A DNA stretch of 64,000 nucleotides from Epiperipatus broadwayi (Eukaryota > Onychophora > Udeonychophora > Euonychophora > Peripatidae). A program made the translations under genes and the position numbers. This document shows positions 1 through 12,382 of the stretch, one piece after another. The first letter of the stretch is position 1. The number at the start of each line of letters is the position of its first letter. The DNA is taken from positions 618,001-682,000 of the forward strand of contig JAQFVV010006354.1 in NCBI GenBank assembly GCA_028023455.1, given 5' to 3'. The notes under the pieces were generated by a model that worked only from the letters and a program-made list of their open reading frames with translations, was not told where the DNA came from and did no database searches.

Positions 1-1092
1 TAAATTTATATTTACATATTTTTTCATAATCAAAGAAACTGAAGGAGACATTAAATCACCATTATTTTTAATTTTTACATGCTTATATAACAATTCATGC
101 TCCTTTAATATCTTCTCAATACTGCACCTAGATTCACCTATATATGATAGCATACAATCACAAAAAAATGATACATGACATTACTTTTCTGCTTGACAGG
201 TATGACATCCTTAGAATTATTGACTAATTTATTAATATTGTTTGGAATGTAGAATGAAACATCAAACACATTCTTATATATATCCTTAAAAAATTTCACT
301 TGTGGATTTGAAATAAATGGAATAGATATCCATTGTTTACTATTAATCTTCATTTCCTTTAAATGATTATAATTTTTTTTAAATTGACATAAAGTATTGC
401 TTATTTGTTCCATTTTGTAACCAACATCAAGCAATTCCTTGGCAAATATCTCAATATTTTTTAGTTTATCACTTTGGTAATGACATAATTTTTCATTATG
501 CAACAAAAAAGATCTAAAACTTGCCATCTTATGCATAATTGGTACGTTTGATTTACAATTTATATATACTCTTTTTTGCAGTGGCTTAATTATTAATTTA
601 TAATTTAATATACTGTTTTCTCTGTAATTATTAAATCTAAATATTTAATATTTTTGTCCTGTTCCTTTTCAATAGTCCATTTCAAGCCATTCAACTTATT
701 TAATTCATCTACAAGCAAATTTACAGTATTAGTATTTCCACAAACAAAAACATCATTCACATATCTTTTGTAAATTTTAATATCTCCAAAAGTACACATA
801 TTTAAAATACTACTCTCATATGTAGATAAAACAAAATTGCAAACTTGTGCAACTACAGGCAGACCCATAGACCAACCTTTAGACATTTTATAATATTGAC
901 CTTTAAAAGATGCCACAATGTTATCATTAAAAATGTTAAAGAATCAACAATAAACTTTATCATATATTTACAAATAGTTTTACTATTTAATGTATGTTCA
1001 ATTGTTTTTATGAAATTCATTCTGTCAATAGATCCATATATTTCTGTTACATCGAATAAAGCAATAACATCATTCTCATCATGAAAAAACAT
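1..1092 (-). pseudogene. Penelope-like element 1, RT plus start of GIY-YIG nuclease (decayed)
   Basis: Read on the minus strand, this is the 3' part of a Penelope-like retroelement. In order it shows RT motif A as LFDVTEIYGSI (about 1020-1060), a motif B region GWSMGLPVVAQVCNF, motif C as YKRYVNDVFV (about 747-776), a thumb region ending in SNPQVKFFKD, and the nuclease signature SYIGESRCSIEKILKEH at about 80-145. PLE reverse transcriptases normally carry YVDD, so YVND has lost a catalytic aspartate. The reading frame breaks near 880-910 and near 140, so no functional protein is possible. The 5' half of the RT is missing: homology stops at 1092, where an inverted nuclease fragment begins. The element continues beyond the left window edge. 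Family assignment rests on motif order (RT followed by GIY-YIG), which is specific to PLEs. Confidence 0.85.
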
Positions 1093-1262
1093 GTAAATAT
1101 AAATTTAAATTTGATTTTGAAAATGTGAAAATTCTTCATGAAGAGAGAAACCATAATAAAAGAAAAATTAAGAAGGCATTTTTATAAACAGGAATAAAAT
1201 GCACTTAATAAATAAACAAGCTGCTAACATTAAAATATGAGATTTGTGGGAATTGAATTGAT
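1081..1262 (+). pseudogene. Inverted PLE nuclease C-terminal fragment
   Basis: On the plus strand this stretch encodes, with small frame breaks, a match to the end of the nuclease domain seen at 28317-28601 on the other strand. Recognisable pieces are FDFENVKIL, RNHNKRKIKKAFL and INKQAANIKI followed by a stop and DLWEL; the reference copy has FNSVKIL, NNNKRNIKEAMLI and INRQAAKVKIMELWE. Its first bases (MKKHVNINL) repeat the minus-strand sequence at 1-30 (MKKYVNINL). It is therefore the continuation of the nuclease, present here in inverse orientation and abutting the truncated RT of the neighbouring PLE with about 12 bases shared at the junction. It is non-functional. Confidence 0.7.
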
Positions 1263-3199
1263 GACATTTGCTTATGCTTTGTTTTTTTGTTTTTTAATTT
1301 AATGGCAGTTGAGGCAGGTTTAAGAAATTAACTGAAATTACTTCTGCAGATTTAAGGATTATTTATAATAGTTTGTTATTGTTAAATTTATTATTTTTAT
1401 TATAATTATATATATAATAACTAATTAATAGTTCCAGCTCACAATAATGATGCATGTTTAGTTAACAAGAATGATATGTTTTATTACAAAATTAAAATAA
1501 AAGAGAGTAGCTTACAAAATATTGGATTAAGATCTACTGACTTTTAAATCATATTATAGAAGGTTGTGGTGGCTTACAACAATGATGCATGCTCTATTTA
1601 ATTTAATTCAAAGTATGATAATCTATCAGCCCATTTTAGGTTTGAATATAAAAAATTATTGCATATTTTTCTAATGGGACAACTTGTTGACAGGTTCAAT
1701 TTAAGGTCACCAAGGGTTGCTGATGAATGCACTTGGATACTAAAGGTAAACATTACTTAGAAATTAAGATACTATGTATGTAAGTGGGGTTAATGGGAAT
1801 TAAATATGAGGAGGATTGTCTTGATGATCAAATGTTATGGTTCATTGCTGAAGAATGGATGTACCTGGCCACAGAGGTGCATATGCTTCTAACCCAAGGA
1901 TGCACCTCAGAGATTCACAGTAATATTTAGATTTAAATATATGTTTATGTTAAAAAGCAATCACAAGAAAGGTAAAATCACTTAGATAAATTGTTAAACT
2001 TTATTATATATTTTTTGATATCTTCTTGGTAAAGCTACAATTATTAAATGATCATGGAAGGTAAACTCAATTTTGGTTAAATCAAGACATATTTAATATT
2101 GTATTTTGTATTGTATTATACAATTAGTTACTGCCAATAATTGTCACCTGTTAGAAATCACTTGAGTCGATAATTATTATTTTAATTTTTCATGTATGAA
2201 TTGATGATTATATTCCATTTGTTTGGTATTCACATTTATAAGGTAGACTTTGTTTCTTTGTGAGATTTAATTGTTGCCATGTTAGACAATTATGACATTA
2301 TGCATTGTTATATTTGTTATTTGTTTTTATATCCATACCATCTCATGTGAGGCATACTTCTTTTCTTAACCTGTGTAAAAGTGTGAAGTCATCATCATGG
2401 GTGAATCACTTATGATGTTCATGGACTTTTAAGCTAATTAAGACCTATATTGTTATGAAGAATTTTTGTGTATTTTCTTATATAAGAAATTACCTACTCC
2501 TTTCTCCTTAGATCCCTATAAGTGTTTCAAATAGTGGAATCAGGATAGCAGATCATTTATAGTCTGAGAATGAATGTGGTCTAGGTTGCTTATTTATTTA
2601 TTTGCCTCAGCTAAGTATTGTTATATTTATGGATGTATTACATGTGGCATTAAATTTCTCCTCATTAATTTATGATAGTTGAATATTTAGTGACAATAAA
2701 ATCATCCATGAGAAGGCATGAATTAGATATGTGGACCATGTCAGCATCAGACAAATAATGATGCCAGATATTAATGTCCTTGTTAAATATTAGTTTATAG
2801 TAATATATTATTGTACTAGTTTATTGCTGGATCAAAGTGACCTACTGTATTTATTGTTTGCTATTCAAAGTGATATCAAATGTACATGCTACATTTATTA
2901 TTTGTTACTTTTATTAGTAAACCAAAATTTTCAATAGCATTATAGAAAAGATTTATGATATGGTATTAGGGAATCAAATGTGGATTTATAGTGATATTTA
3001 TTTATTTTAAATAGATCAGAATAATATTACCAGTCCAACATCTTGGATAAGTAGAATTAGGAAGTTACATAATCTTCTCAATATAATAATATAAATAAAC
3101 AATAAATAAATAATATAAAAACTCTGTCAGATAATGAAAATTATTCTACATGACTAAAGCATGATAAACAGAGCAGCCAAAATTAAAAAAAAACATTAA
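1263..3199. other. Non-coding AT-rich spacer
   Basis: No coding sequence or recognisable repeat. Local structure only: a 9-bp inverted repeat (GAGGTGCAT at 1875, ATGCACCTC at 1901), and two similar stretches at about 1438 and 1574 that share CAATGATGCATG or its variant. Confidence 0.5.
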
Positions 3200-5475
3200 T
3201 TATAAACAACAATTTGCCAAGCGCTTTTGGTACTGTATACCAGAATCATAGTGACATATTGGAACTGAATGGTTAATATTCCAGTGCATTCTCAGTGGAA
3301 CACTATTGTTACACTGATTGATAACATTTTTAGACTTCACAATAAACCAAGCCTCTTTCAACTTGCTTTTTCTATCATTTGACTCATTGCACATAGTAGT
3401 AATATTTTGAGGATAAAACTTGTGACCACAATTATTTTCATGATTTGAGAAAACAGAATTAATCTGTAAATCACTTTTAGATTTTTTGTACTGATAAATA
3501 TGCTGTTGTAATCATGTAAAAACATTCACCTTTGTTTTCACCATAATAAATAGCATTACAACCAATTTTTTTGCAAGCAATGGAATAAACCACTTCATAC
3601 TTATTCATTTCTTCCTCATTATTCTTTGAATTGTTTATTAATCTATTTAAACACAAAGTGGAACAGAATCCTACATTATAATCTTCACAGATAATATTTT
3701 TTAATTTCTTACTTATAGATGGCACATAAGCTAAAGAAAATCACTTTTTGACGGTTTTATTATTTACATCCACTTTATGTTTAAACTTTAAATTCTGATA
3801 AAACAAACACAATTGTCTGTGTAACATAGTTTTTTTGTATCCCACTCCTATCAAATTATCCATATATTTCTCAATATTACTTTCCCTATATGCTTTGAAT
3901 TTACAAAGATGCAAATGTTGAAACTCAATAGTCCATGACAAAACAGAATTCTCATTTAATTCATTGAAGATATTCACTATCACATCTTTCGAACTATGCA
4001 CAAAAACATCATCTACATATCTTCTGTATATTAAATCATAATTCCTTATAAATGGCCCAACAATGTTTTTCCATTTCCAAAACATATAAACTACACACAA
4101 TACGACTCACTGTCAATATCATTGGCCAACCATTCTTTACTTGATAATGATCCTCTCCATATCTTGCAGTAATATCACCATTAATCCATTCCAACACTTC
4201 CATAATAAATCTGGCTTTACAAAAGTCTACATTATAGTCCAACAAAAGTTTATTAATTACATTTATCAATTTATTATGGTCCACCAATCCATATAACTCA
4301 CACACATCCAATGAGGTCATATAACCATCATCAACCACCTTGGCAGACTCCAAAATCTGAACGAATTCAAACATAGAATTAATTGTATATTTGCCAACAC
4401 CCACCAACTCTTGTAACCATTTTGCAAACAATTACAATGCTTTCTGATAATAATAACCCCCAAAATCCATCATCAACCTTAACAGAACATTCTCCTTATG
4501 AACTTTAACATTTGCAAACAAATGTAGAACAATCGCAGATGACAGATAAATCCTCAAATATTCATCTCTCCTAAATATTTTACCAACATACAGTTGCAAA
4601 ACATTGCAAACAAACTTGTTCTTACACACTTTTAACTTATAGTTCTCAACTTTTTCGGAGTTCAACTTAACAATTTGCTGAGAAATTTTCTCTTTATATA
4701 TATGTCCACCCATCAACACAAATCTATTACCTTTATCTTCTTTTGCACAAATAATATTTTTCTCCTTCTACAACAATCTGAACTTATTAATCGTTCTATA
4801 CCATTTCTTATCCTCTCCAAGATTATAATAACGATCTTTTAACAATTGAGCAACCTGCTTAATCACCACCTCCTTCTCCAAAAACTCATATGCTGTCTCA
4901 ATATCTGCAATAATCTCCATATTCGAATCCTTTCAACCACCACCAACAAATCTAGGACCGCATTCCAACAAAGATTTAAATTCTATTGACAAATTTTCAT
5001 TTGATAAATTGACAAAATTATCTTGTACTTCCTTATAAATTATTACATTTTGTTTCATCGCTAAAAAATTAAATTTATTCTCAAGTTTATGCTGTAAACA
5101 CATTTGCAAACCATTACACCTATAAATAATATCATCCGGTATCGAGTAAAAGTTAAAAATCCTCCGCCTTTTTGCAACATTTAAATATAATTGCTTTTTA
5201 CAATCTTTCACAATACACTTTAATAACATAATCCTCATTAAACCCATGGCTTCTCTCTTCCTGTAAATAGAAGGGTTAATAACAGAATTACAACAGTTCG
5301 GAAAAACTTTAAATTTCATACACTTTTTTAAGAACTTTAACCGCTCTCCAAGTTTAACAATTTCTTTACCTAACTTCAAGGCTTCTACATATCTCCAGTC
5401 ATATTGATATTGATACTCCATAATTATACTTAAATAATAATAATTAATTATACTTAAATAATAAATAATATTCAT
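3200..5475 (-). pseudogene. Penelope-like element 2, near full-length RT and GIY-YIG nuclease (decayed)
   Basis: The minus strand carries most of a PLE polyprotein in recognisable order. An N-terminal helical region starts near 5475 (MEYQYQYDWRYVEALKLG). It is followed by EDKGNRFVLM near 4720, the finger motif NVKVHKENVLLRLMMDF near 4480, motif A as TSLDVCELYGLVD near 4300, a degraded motif B (KNGWPMILTVSR), and motif C as YRRYVDDVFV near 4010 with both aspartates kept. After the thumb comes the nuclease: VVYSIACKK and YYGENKG near 3560-3600, then the His/Cys part near 3410-3460 (SNHENNCGHKFYPQNIT) and the tail to 3200. In-frame stops lie at 4933 and near 4770 and 4434. Frameshifts fall around 4090, 3740 and 3480. 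PLE proteins copy RNA into nicked DNA ends using the GIY-YIG nuclease; this copy cannot be translated whole. The longest uninterrupted piece is 4933-5475. Confidence 0.88.
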
Positions 5476-5778
5476 TATCTTAAATTGCCTAATATTAAAA
5501 ATTGCCTGCCTATCATGTAATTAATAATAATATTAACATTTTGATCAAGAAATTTAATGAACCTACATGTGGTAAATAAAATTTAGTAAATGTGTAATAA
5601 GTTAAAAAAATGTAAATTAAAGAATAAATGTAAATAATATTGTAAAAGGTGATAATGCATCATAATTTTGACTTTGATTTAAGGCGTTATTCTCATGCTG
5701 GTATCAGAGTCATGTTAATAAAGTATATGTTTTTTCTATAATTTTCTTTTGATAAGTTTGATAAAGGATATATGTCAA
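5476..5778. other. Non-coding spacer 5' of the PLE
   Basis: AT-rich sequence upstream of the minus-strand PLE; it may include its 5' leader. No motif can be defended. Confidence 0.4.
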
Positions 5779-5858
5779 GCGTTGGTGGTCAATAGATCAG
5801 CACAGCTGCTTTACAAGCAGTTGCCCCGGATTAGCGGGTTCGCTTCCCGGCCGATGCC
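5779..5858 (+). tRNA. tRNA-Val(TAC)-like sequence, probably a pseudogene or SINE head
   Basis: A 7-bp acceptor stem can be drawn between GCGTTGG (5779-5785) and CCGATGC (5851-5857), allowing two wobble pairs. The anticodon arm GCTGC-TTTACAA-GCAGT (5805-5821) gives anticodon TAC at 5812-5814, which would read valine codons. The T arm has the B-box-like core GGGTTCGCTTCCCGG. The D arm is abnormal: it folds as TGGTC/GATCA around only four bases and lacks the usual GG pair. The variable region is longer than in a standard tRNA-Val, and the first T-stem pair is mismatched. CCATGATACATGG and a run of A follow, as in a tRNA-derived SINE. I favour a tRNA-derived repeat over a working tRNA gene. Confidence 0.5.
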
Positions 5859-7560
5859 ATGATACATGGAAAAAAAAAAGGTTAATAAATTTGTTTTTGA
5901 AATTTATTAATTTGTCATTAATATTATTGCTAAACAGTATCCATATTATTATTGTTATTGCTATCACCATTGTCATCACTCAATATGATTAATTTTATTA
6001 TATTTCCAGTATATCATTAATAAATTTTATTAAATTCTTATATTTAGAGCATATAAAATTGTACTACTGACTGATTAAAATATTGTTGATATTATGCAGA
6101 GATACTATTCAAAATGATATGTTAAAAATTAAATATTTGATTTTAAATAATAATATCTTAATAAAAGGTAAGATACAATCATTCACTGAACTTAGTCATA
6201 CTGATCAAAAAGATCAAATTTAAATTATTCTTAGATGATTTTCTTATTGTCCTATTATTATTGTTGTAATTGGATTAAAATATTTTAAGATTATCTAATG
6301 GTTAACATAATTGTTATGTTTATATTGTTATTATGAACTTGTTGAGTTAATATGAAATTTAGAGTTTGTCATTATTATTAATAAAAGGAGTTAGATATCC
6401 TTTAGTAATTCCATTTTGTAGAATAAATTATTTTAATTTTTTATATTTAGGTCGCTTTCTGATCCAGATATACATTATAAAATTATTGAAATTTAAAATT
6501 GTGTGAATCTGGAGAAATCTGAGAAATTATTGAGTAATAATTTTAAACTTTGATTTTGTTTTTTAAATTTTATTTCTTAAGTTATTTAGTATACCTTATT
6601 TTAGTCTCTTATCTTTATTATTATTGTTTTTATTGATTAATTAAAATTCCAAGGATTTAAATCTTTTCTTTGATTTAAAACCCCCTGCTTTTATTTTAGT
6701 AGTATCAAATTAATGTTTCAGGATTCCATTCATCATCCTCAATATTGTTATATTTTTAATTCATATTTTTTTTTCTTTTAGTTCCATCATCAACTTATTT
6801 TATTATACCAGTATAATTTATTCATTCTTCATTGATTCCTATTTCATTGCAGAAATTCACTATTCATTACCTTAACACATTCCCTTCTCTTCTTCTCATT
6901 CTTAGGTCTATTCATTATTCATTTACGTTAGTTAATTCTTATTTGCTCCTCATTACACATTCAATTTTGTACATCTTTATGCATTTATCATTCATTTCAT
7001 TTTCCTAATTTTATATTCACTTTCTAGAGAGATATCTTCCAGATCATTAATCCTCTTATGTAATTGCAAGTTAAATATATGTATCTTAGTATTATTATCT
7101 TTTCTTTATTGGAAGTTAGCTTAATCTGCATTCATTATGTAATGTTAGAATGTAAGGGATTTAGGGTTAATGCATAGCAAAGTCTTTAATGCAATGTAAC
7201 CTCTCCTAGCCAGGCCACTTAGTTCTTATATTTATGTTTACTCTGTTTTATTTTATTTGTACTTTATTTTTTTTCTGTTCTCATGCTAATGTGGCTTAAA
7301 CTTGGGGTAATATACATATAAAGTAGTGGTTACTATATATATATATATATATATCTAGAGAAAATATTAAAGTATTAAATATATTAATGCAATTTTGATA
7401 CTTTGTGACAAGGTGTTTAGCAGAAAAAGTTGATTTATATATTTAATACTTTAATGTATCCAAAGACACAAATATTAATGTATAGAGCAGTAGCAGTACT
7501 AAGAAGAAACATGGAAGAATAGAGACATATTTATTTATGTTTATAAAATAATGATATATA
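5859..7560. other. Non-coding AT-rich spacer
   Basis: No genes recognised. Contains a short (TA)n tract at 7333-7354 and T-rich stretches around 6600-7000. A small hairpin (ACCGA/TCGGT) lies just beyond its right end, at about 7569. Confidence 0.5.
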
Positions 7561-7783
7561 TATATTATACCGAGACAAAGTCGGTATATGTATTATAACA
7601 AGACAAATCGATAAACACACACACACCAGCAAGCATCCTAAAACACTCGTAAATTTATTTTCGGAACTTGTAATAGTTTTCTTCCTCCCATAAATACATT
7701 TATAAAACATATTGATAAAATACAGACGGTAAACGTCTAATTAAATGATTAAAGCTTTCAGACAATAAAAAAAAAATAATAAC

Positions 7784-7849
7784 AAAATATAATTTGCTCT
7801 CCTAAATAATAAAATATAATATGCTCTCCTAAATAGTAAAATATAATTG
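7784..7849. repeat. 27-bp tandem duplication
   Basis: The unit beginning AAAATATAAT and containing GCTCTCCTAAATA occurs at 7784-7810 and 7811-7837, and the start of a third unit runs to 7849. Two bases differ between the first two units. Confidence 0.85.
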
Positions 7850-8399
7850 TCAATCAAAGACACCACGGGGTAGTTAAAAATGTTTATTTTAGAAATATAG
7901 TTTTAGCTAGAATAAAACTTATAGAAAAGATTTGAGGAAAAGATAAAATGCTCGACTTCTAAATTTAATATAGCTTGTATTGTTCTGGTAAAACACACGC
8001 ACACACGCATGCATCCGAGGTGTGAAGGATAAGGTTGGTTGAGTGAGATTGCAAAATGAGATTGTCTCAAAATAAATATTGCCTTTAGCACAAAGAGTGA
8101 GTGCACGGATACCTCAAACGCGGACCTGAACGACAACTCCAGGAACATGGGATTCTGGGGGTAGATTGGATCCTAAGATAAGGATCACCCGGTATAAATA
8201 TCAGTCAAAAACTATTCAATGGTTTCCAATCTGGTTGTTATTATTATTGTAGTTCGAGCTTTGAGCTGTTTTTTTTATTCTGAATTACCCCACGCTTATT
8301 TTATTCCGATGCTTATGTTTTTTTTAACAATAGAGTTGTTCTGAATTAGCTTGATTTATTCCTCAGTATTTAAAATGATCATTATGAAATTAATACCAA

Positions 8400-8453
8400 G
8401 AGCGTCGATTGTCATGAGGGGCTAATAAACCCTTCAGCGATTGATCGGCGCTC
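8400..8453. repeat. Imperfect 54-base hairpin
   Basis: GAGCGTCGAT at 8400 and the complement of ATCGGCGCTC ending at 8453 pair apart from one mismatch. Further pairs close around GAGGGG and CCCTTC near the loop. It lies within the CpG-rich patch. Confidence 0.6.
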
Positions 8454-9134
8454 CGCTACTGAAATATCTCCGAAGCTATGAAAGTTCGATAACATCGTCA
8501 TGTGAAGTTAATGCTCCTAATAATAGTAATGTTCCGTGAAATACCCAAACTCGACCAGACCAATCGATATTCGTTGTAAACCAGCAAATCACTCCAGCAT
8601 GGAAAGCATCACCTGCGTTCAAATCCTCGTAACACTTGAAGCAGCGGAAAACCAAATCAAATCCTAGGTAAATATGTTTTATATTATGTTCACTCACTCA
8701 ATTTATAAACTCGTCAGGCAATCTCATAATTAACCAACATAAATTTGCTCAAACAAATCTTAAAACTTTCCTCATCATGATAATTTATTTTTGTAATAGA
8801 ACTTTGTAAACATGAACTTTGAACTTAAGTGAATCTAAGGAAAGATAAGATATTTTTCTCAAATAGAAAGGAACTTTATCTCGATAATCACATTATGTTT
8901 AATTATGATTCTCTGTGAGCGTGAATGTATGTGCGCGTGTGCAATAAACCAATTAATAATGTTTTCTTTTCATATTTAATAAATTTGTTCAATATCTAAT
9001 CAAGTCGAGCATTTCTCAAATCTTTTCACACACACTCAAAACCGTAGTTAATTTATTCTTTAATGACTTATCTTTGAAGTATATTTAGTTAAGTTTAATT
9101 TTCATTTCAATTTATTTACTTTATTAATTATGTC

Positions 9135-9160
9135 AACATCGTGCCGTAAGTCACGATGTT
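9135..9160. repeat. 9-bp perfect inverted repeat
   Basis: AACATCGTG (9135-9143) and CACGATGTT (9152-9160) flank an 8-base spacer. It could be a protein-binding palindrome in the CpG-rich patch; no function can be assigned. Confidence 0.7.
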
Positions 9161-9605
9161 TCTTATTTAACCCTAGTTAAGATAGATTTAAGAGCGGGCG
9201 GGTCTATAATCAATCGAAGTAAACGTCAAATAATTATGTTATATACGATAGATCGGGGGGATGAACTTGTAAGCCTAATGTTCGGGGCGTAAACGAACCA
9301 CCTCATTGGTCAGTGACAACCAATAAATGAATCTTATGCTGTAGTCGACTAATTCGAAAACCAAGCTGATTTTTCATTAGCGGACAATGCGTCTTTTCCG
9401 GGAGGAGTCGTCCTCGAAACAATCATGTAACGGCCTTGAGAAACCTTATGGGTCCATGCTGGGAGTTTTGAGCTAGTGGGTGGGATTAGACTTCGAAATC
9501 GTTTTGACATGATGTAAGGTGATGCGAGTAATTAAAATCCACTTAAATAATCATATCTGGCGCCCCCTTGTGTGGACAGTGAATAACTGTCGATATAAGA
9601 AAATA

Positions 9606-10105
9606 NNNNNNNNNNNNNNNNNNNNNNNNNNNNNNNNNNNNNNNNNNNNNNNNNNNNNNNNNNNNNNNNNNNNNNNNNNNNNNNNNNNNNNNNNNNNNNN
9701 NNNNNNNNNNNNNNNNNNNNNNNNNNNNNNNNNNNNNNNNNNNNNNNNNNNNNNNNNNNNNNNNNNNNNNNNNNNNNNNNNNNNNNNNNNNNNNNNNNNN
9801 NNNNNNNNNNNNNNNNNNNNNNNNNNNNNNNNNNNNNNNNNNNNNNNNNNNNNNNNNNNNNNNNNNNNNNNNNNNNNNNNNNNNNNNNNNNNNNNNNNNN
9901 NNNNNNNNNNNNNNNNNNNNNNNNNNNNNNNNNNNNNNNNNNNNNNNNNNNNNNNNNNNNNNNNNNNNNNNNNNNNNNNNNNNNNNNNNNNNNNNNNNNN
10001 NNNNNNNNNNNNNNNNNNNNNNNNNNNNNNNNNNNNNNNNNNNNNNNNNNNNNNNNNNNNNNNNNNNNNNNNNNNNNNNNNNNNNNNNNNNNNNNNNNNN
10101 NNNNN
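9606..10105. other. Assembly gap of 500 N
   Basis: Exactly 500 undetermined bases, a round number that usually marks a scaffold gap of unknown or estimated size. The CpG-rich patch ends at its left edge and AT-rich spacer resumes on its right. Confidence 0.99.
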
Positions 10106-12355
10106 TATATCTTTATTTGAATTTCTTTATCCTCTTTTAAGAAAATGCATCTTTTAAAATACAGTTTTTTTTTAAAAAATATTTTTTCATAATAATAATC
10201 CAAGACATGTTATATTTTAAACCCAATTTCCTTTTATTACTTTTAAATATAAGAGTAGACTTTTTATTATTCAAGATGTTTCTCGGTTTATAAGCTACAA
10301 TTAATGTCATAAAGTTACTTATAAATAATGCCAAATAAAACCATTTACTATGTACTTGACAAATATAAGTTCATTACTGATCATTGCAGATTTCTTGGAA
10401 GTTTTGTTTCCGAATACTTTTCTTTTATTACTGGGTAAATAAGAGTTATCATTTTAAATATATATATTTTATCTATTTGCATTTAGCTAAACAAATCATT
10501 TACACTTATGTCAAGATATAAATAATAACTTTTTAAAAATATTAATCATTCTATATTAGTCCATTTTGACCAAATGTAGCTTCATTATACTGTTTTTAAC
10601 TTTAAAATGTTTTTTTTATTTCATGTATACTTTTAATTTAATGGGATAAGAACTCAGTATTTTATTGTTAAAATAATTTAGTGCAACCAAATGTTTATCT
10701 ATGTAAATGATTAATAATTTGTTCTTTAATTTTTTTCCTCATGTATATCTTTAATTTCAAAGGATATATATTACATATCCTCTAGCTACAGTAGTTTAAT
10801 GCAATATAATTTACACTTTAATTTTGCTTTCAAGTAAAGGAAAATGATCAGACAAGATGTATATGAAATAAGAGATGCTAACTTTCCTTTAAACATTTTT
10901 TACTATAGTTTTAGCCTAAAAACGATTTATTCACTGATGAAGAAGCTTCCAAATAAACAAAACAAATTTCGCTTAAAACTATTAAATGGGCCAAGCGCTT
11001 TCGAGGTTTGCCCTCATATTCATGGCCGACGAAAGTAATAAATCTTTACGTAGTGTTATTAAATAACAAATATGCAAATGTAAATGCAAATCAGTTTGAC
11101 CATTTTTTTTGAAATGGAAAAACACATGTCGCATCTATTGATAGAATTGTTGTCGCAAACAATAAAGTACGCCTCTTTGATCTTTCTTTTACAGTATAGT
11201 TTTAATGTTTCAATTAGAATTTAAATGTCAGGAAATATATTACCTTTTAAATTTAGCTGTTCATGTGTACCAGACGATTTCAAACAATTGTTTTAAAAAC
11301 ATACTTTTATTTTTTTAGAAAATATAAAGTTTAAAAAAAAATACTTTTTATTAAAGAAATTTTAGGATCCAGCCACAGGTAGAGATCAGCCCCTTAATGA
11401 CACGTGGATCCATGTTTTTATATCTCAATCTATAATATACCCACAATTCATTTGAAAACCAATAAAATTATTTTTATTAAATTTTAATATTCTTGACAGA
11501 CCAGCTGTGGAATAGATTTACTGATGTAATCAATATAATTTTCCCAAACTATGTGACTCACAGCTGCAAAGTCAAATATTCATTGTTAACAAATATTATG
11601 CAACCCTTTTAATGATATTTTATAAACACAATAGTAATAAATATAAAATTTAAAATTATACCTCTCTATTAAACTTTTAAATATTTCATTTTAAATAATT
11701 TTCTTCATTAATTTGCTTTATTTTTTTATCAATATTAGAAATAAATTATTTCTTTATTTTTATATTTATGTCATTCTTGCATGCACAGACATATTCACAC
11801 ATATGTGCAATCTATAAATGAACGCACATTAATTGTTTAAAAGTTATTTTTTAAAACTAAAACAATACAAATATTAATGAATATTTAATTCAAAAATAAT
11901 TTTATAAATGAAATGCTAGACTAAATTGAATCTAATAAATATTATTACTATTTTAATGAAAATTTACAGATTATTTTTTTCAATTTATTATTATTTACTC
12001 CAACTTATTTATAATATCTAATTATTGTCATTTAGACATTAAAATGATTTATACAGTAGTTATTTTAAAATACATTTAATATTATTTATCAACTTTCCTA
12101 TAATTTAAATTATTATCTGACATCTCTTATCAAACCAACTCACATATATTATTTAAATATTTAGAGATAATTCCATAAACATTTGATAACTATTATAATT
12201 CTACTCAAGATTATCCTATTTTATTTATTAACTAAATTAATTTTCATTTTTATCATTATTATTATTTTTTTTTACAAATCAGAAAATTTCAAACTAAAGG
12301 TTAAGCTAAGATAACCCTGGGCACTTATTGGAACTAAATGAAACGTTTCCATTAC
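10106..12355. other. Non-coding AT-rich spacer
   Basis: No recognisable coding region. The 64-codon frame at 10844-11038 has no family features and is of a length expected by chance. Confidence 0.5.
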
Positions 12356-12382
12356 AATATATATATATATATATATATATAT
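12356..12382. repeat. (TA)n microsatellite
   Basis: Uninterrupted alternating A and T, preceded by CCATTACA and followed at once by TGTGACAGAATG. Confidence 0.95.

Larger units (their letters stand above)
8000..9605. promoter_or_regulatory. CpG-rich patch next to the assembly gap, possible promoter or exon region
   Basis: Most of the window has almost no CpG, but this stretch is dotted with them. I count about 23 CpGs between 9181 and 9605 alone, together with CATTGGTC and CAACCAATAAA (CCAAT-type boxes in both orientations, about 9304-9328) and TTTTCCGGGAGG near 9395. A minus-strand open frame of 73 codons at 8476-8697 (containing FRCFKCYEDLNAGDAF) includes GCAG/GTGATG near 8609, which would fit a splice donor. 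That frame is too short to call a gene. Inverted similarity is also visible between 7925-7960 and 9003-9028 (both carry GCTCGACTT and AAAAGATTTGAG), so an old repeat is an alternative. Confidence 0.35.

Noticed and set aside
8476-8697. 73-codon minus-strand frame with paired cysteines
   Set aside because: Located in the CpG-rich patch and has a possible splice donor, but alone is too weak to call as a gene.
9519-10203. Two frames of over 200 codons
   Set aside because: Almost entirely N; the open frame is an artefact of the gap.
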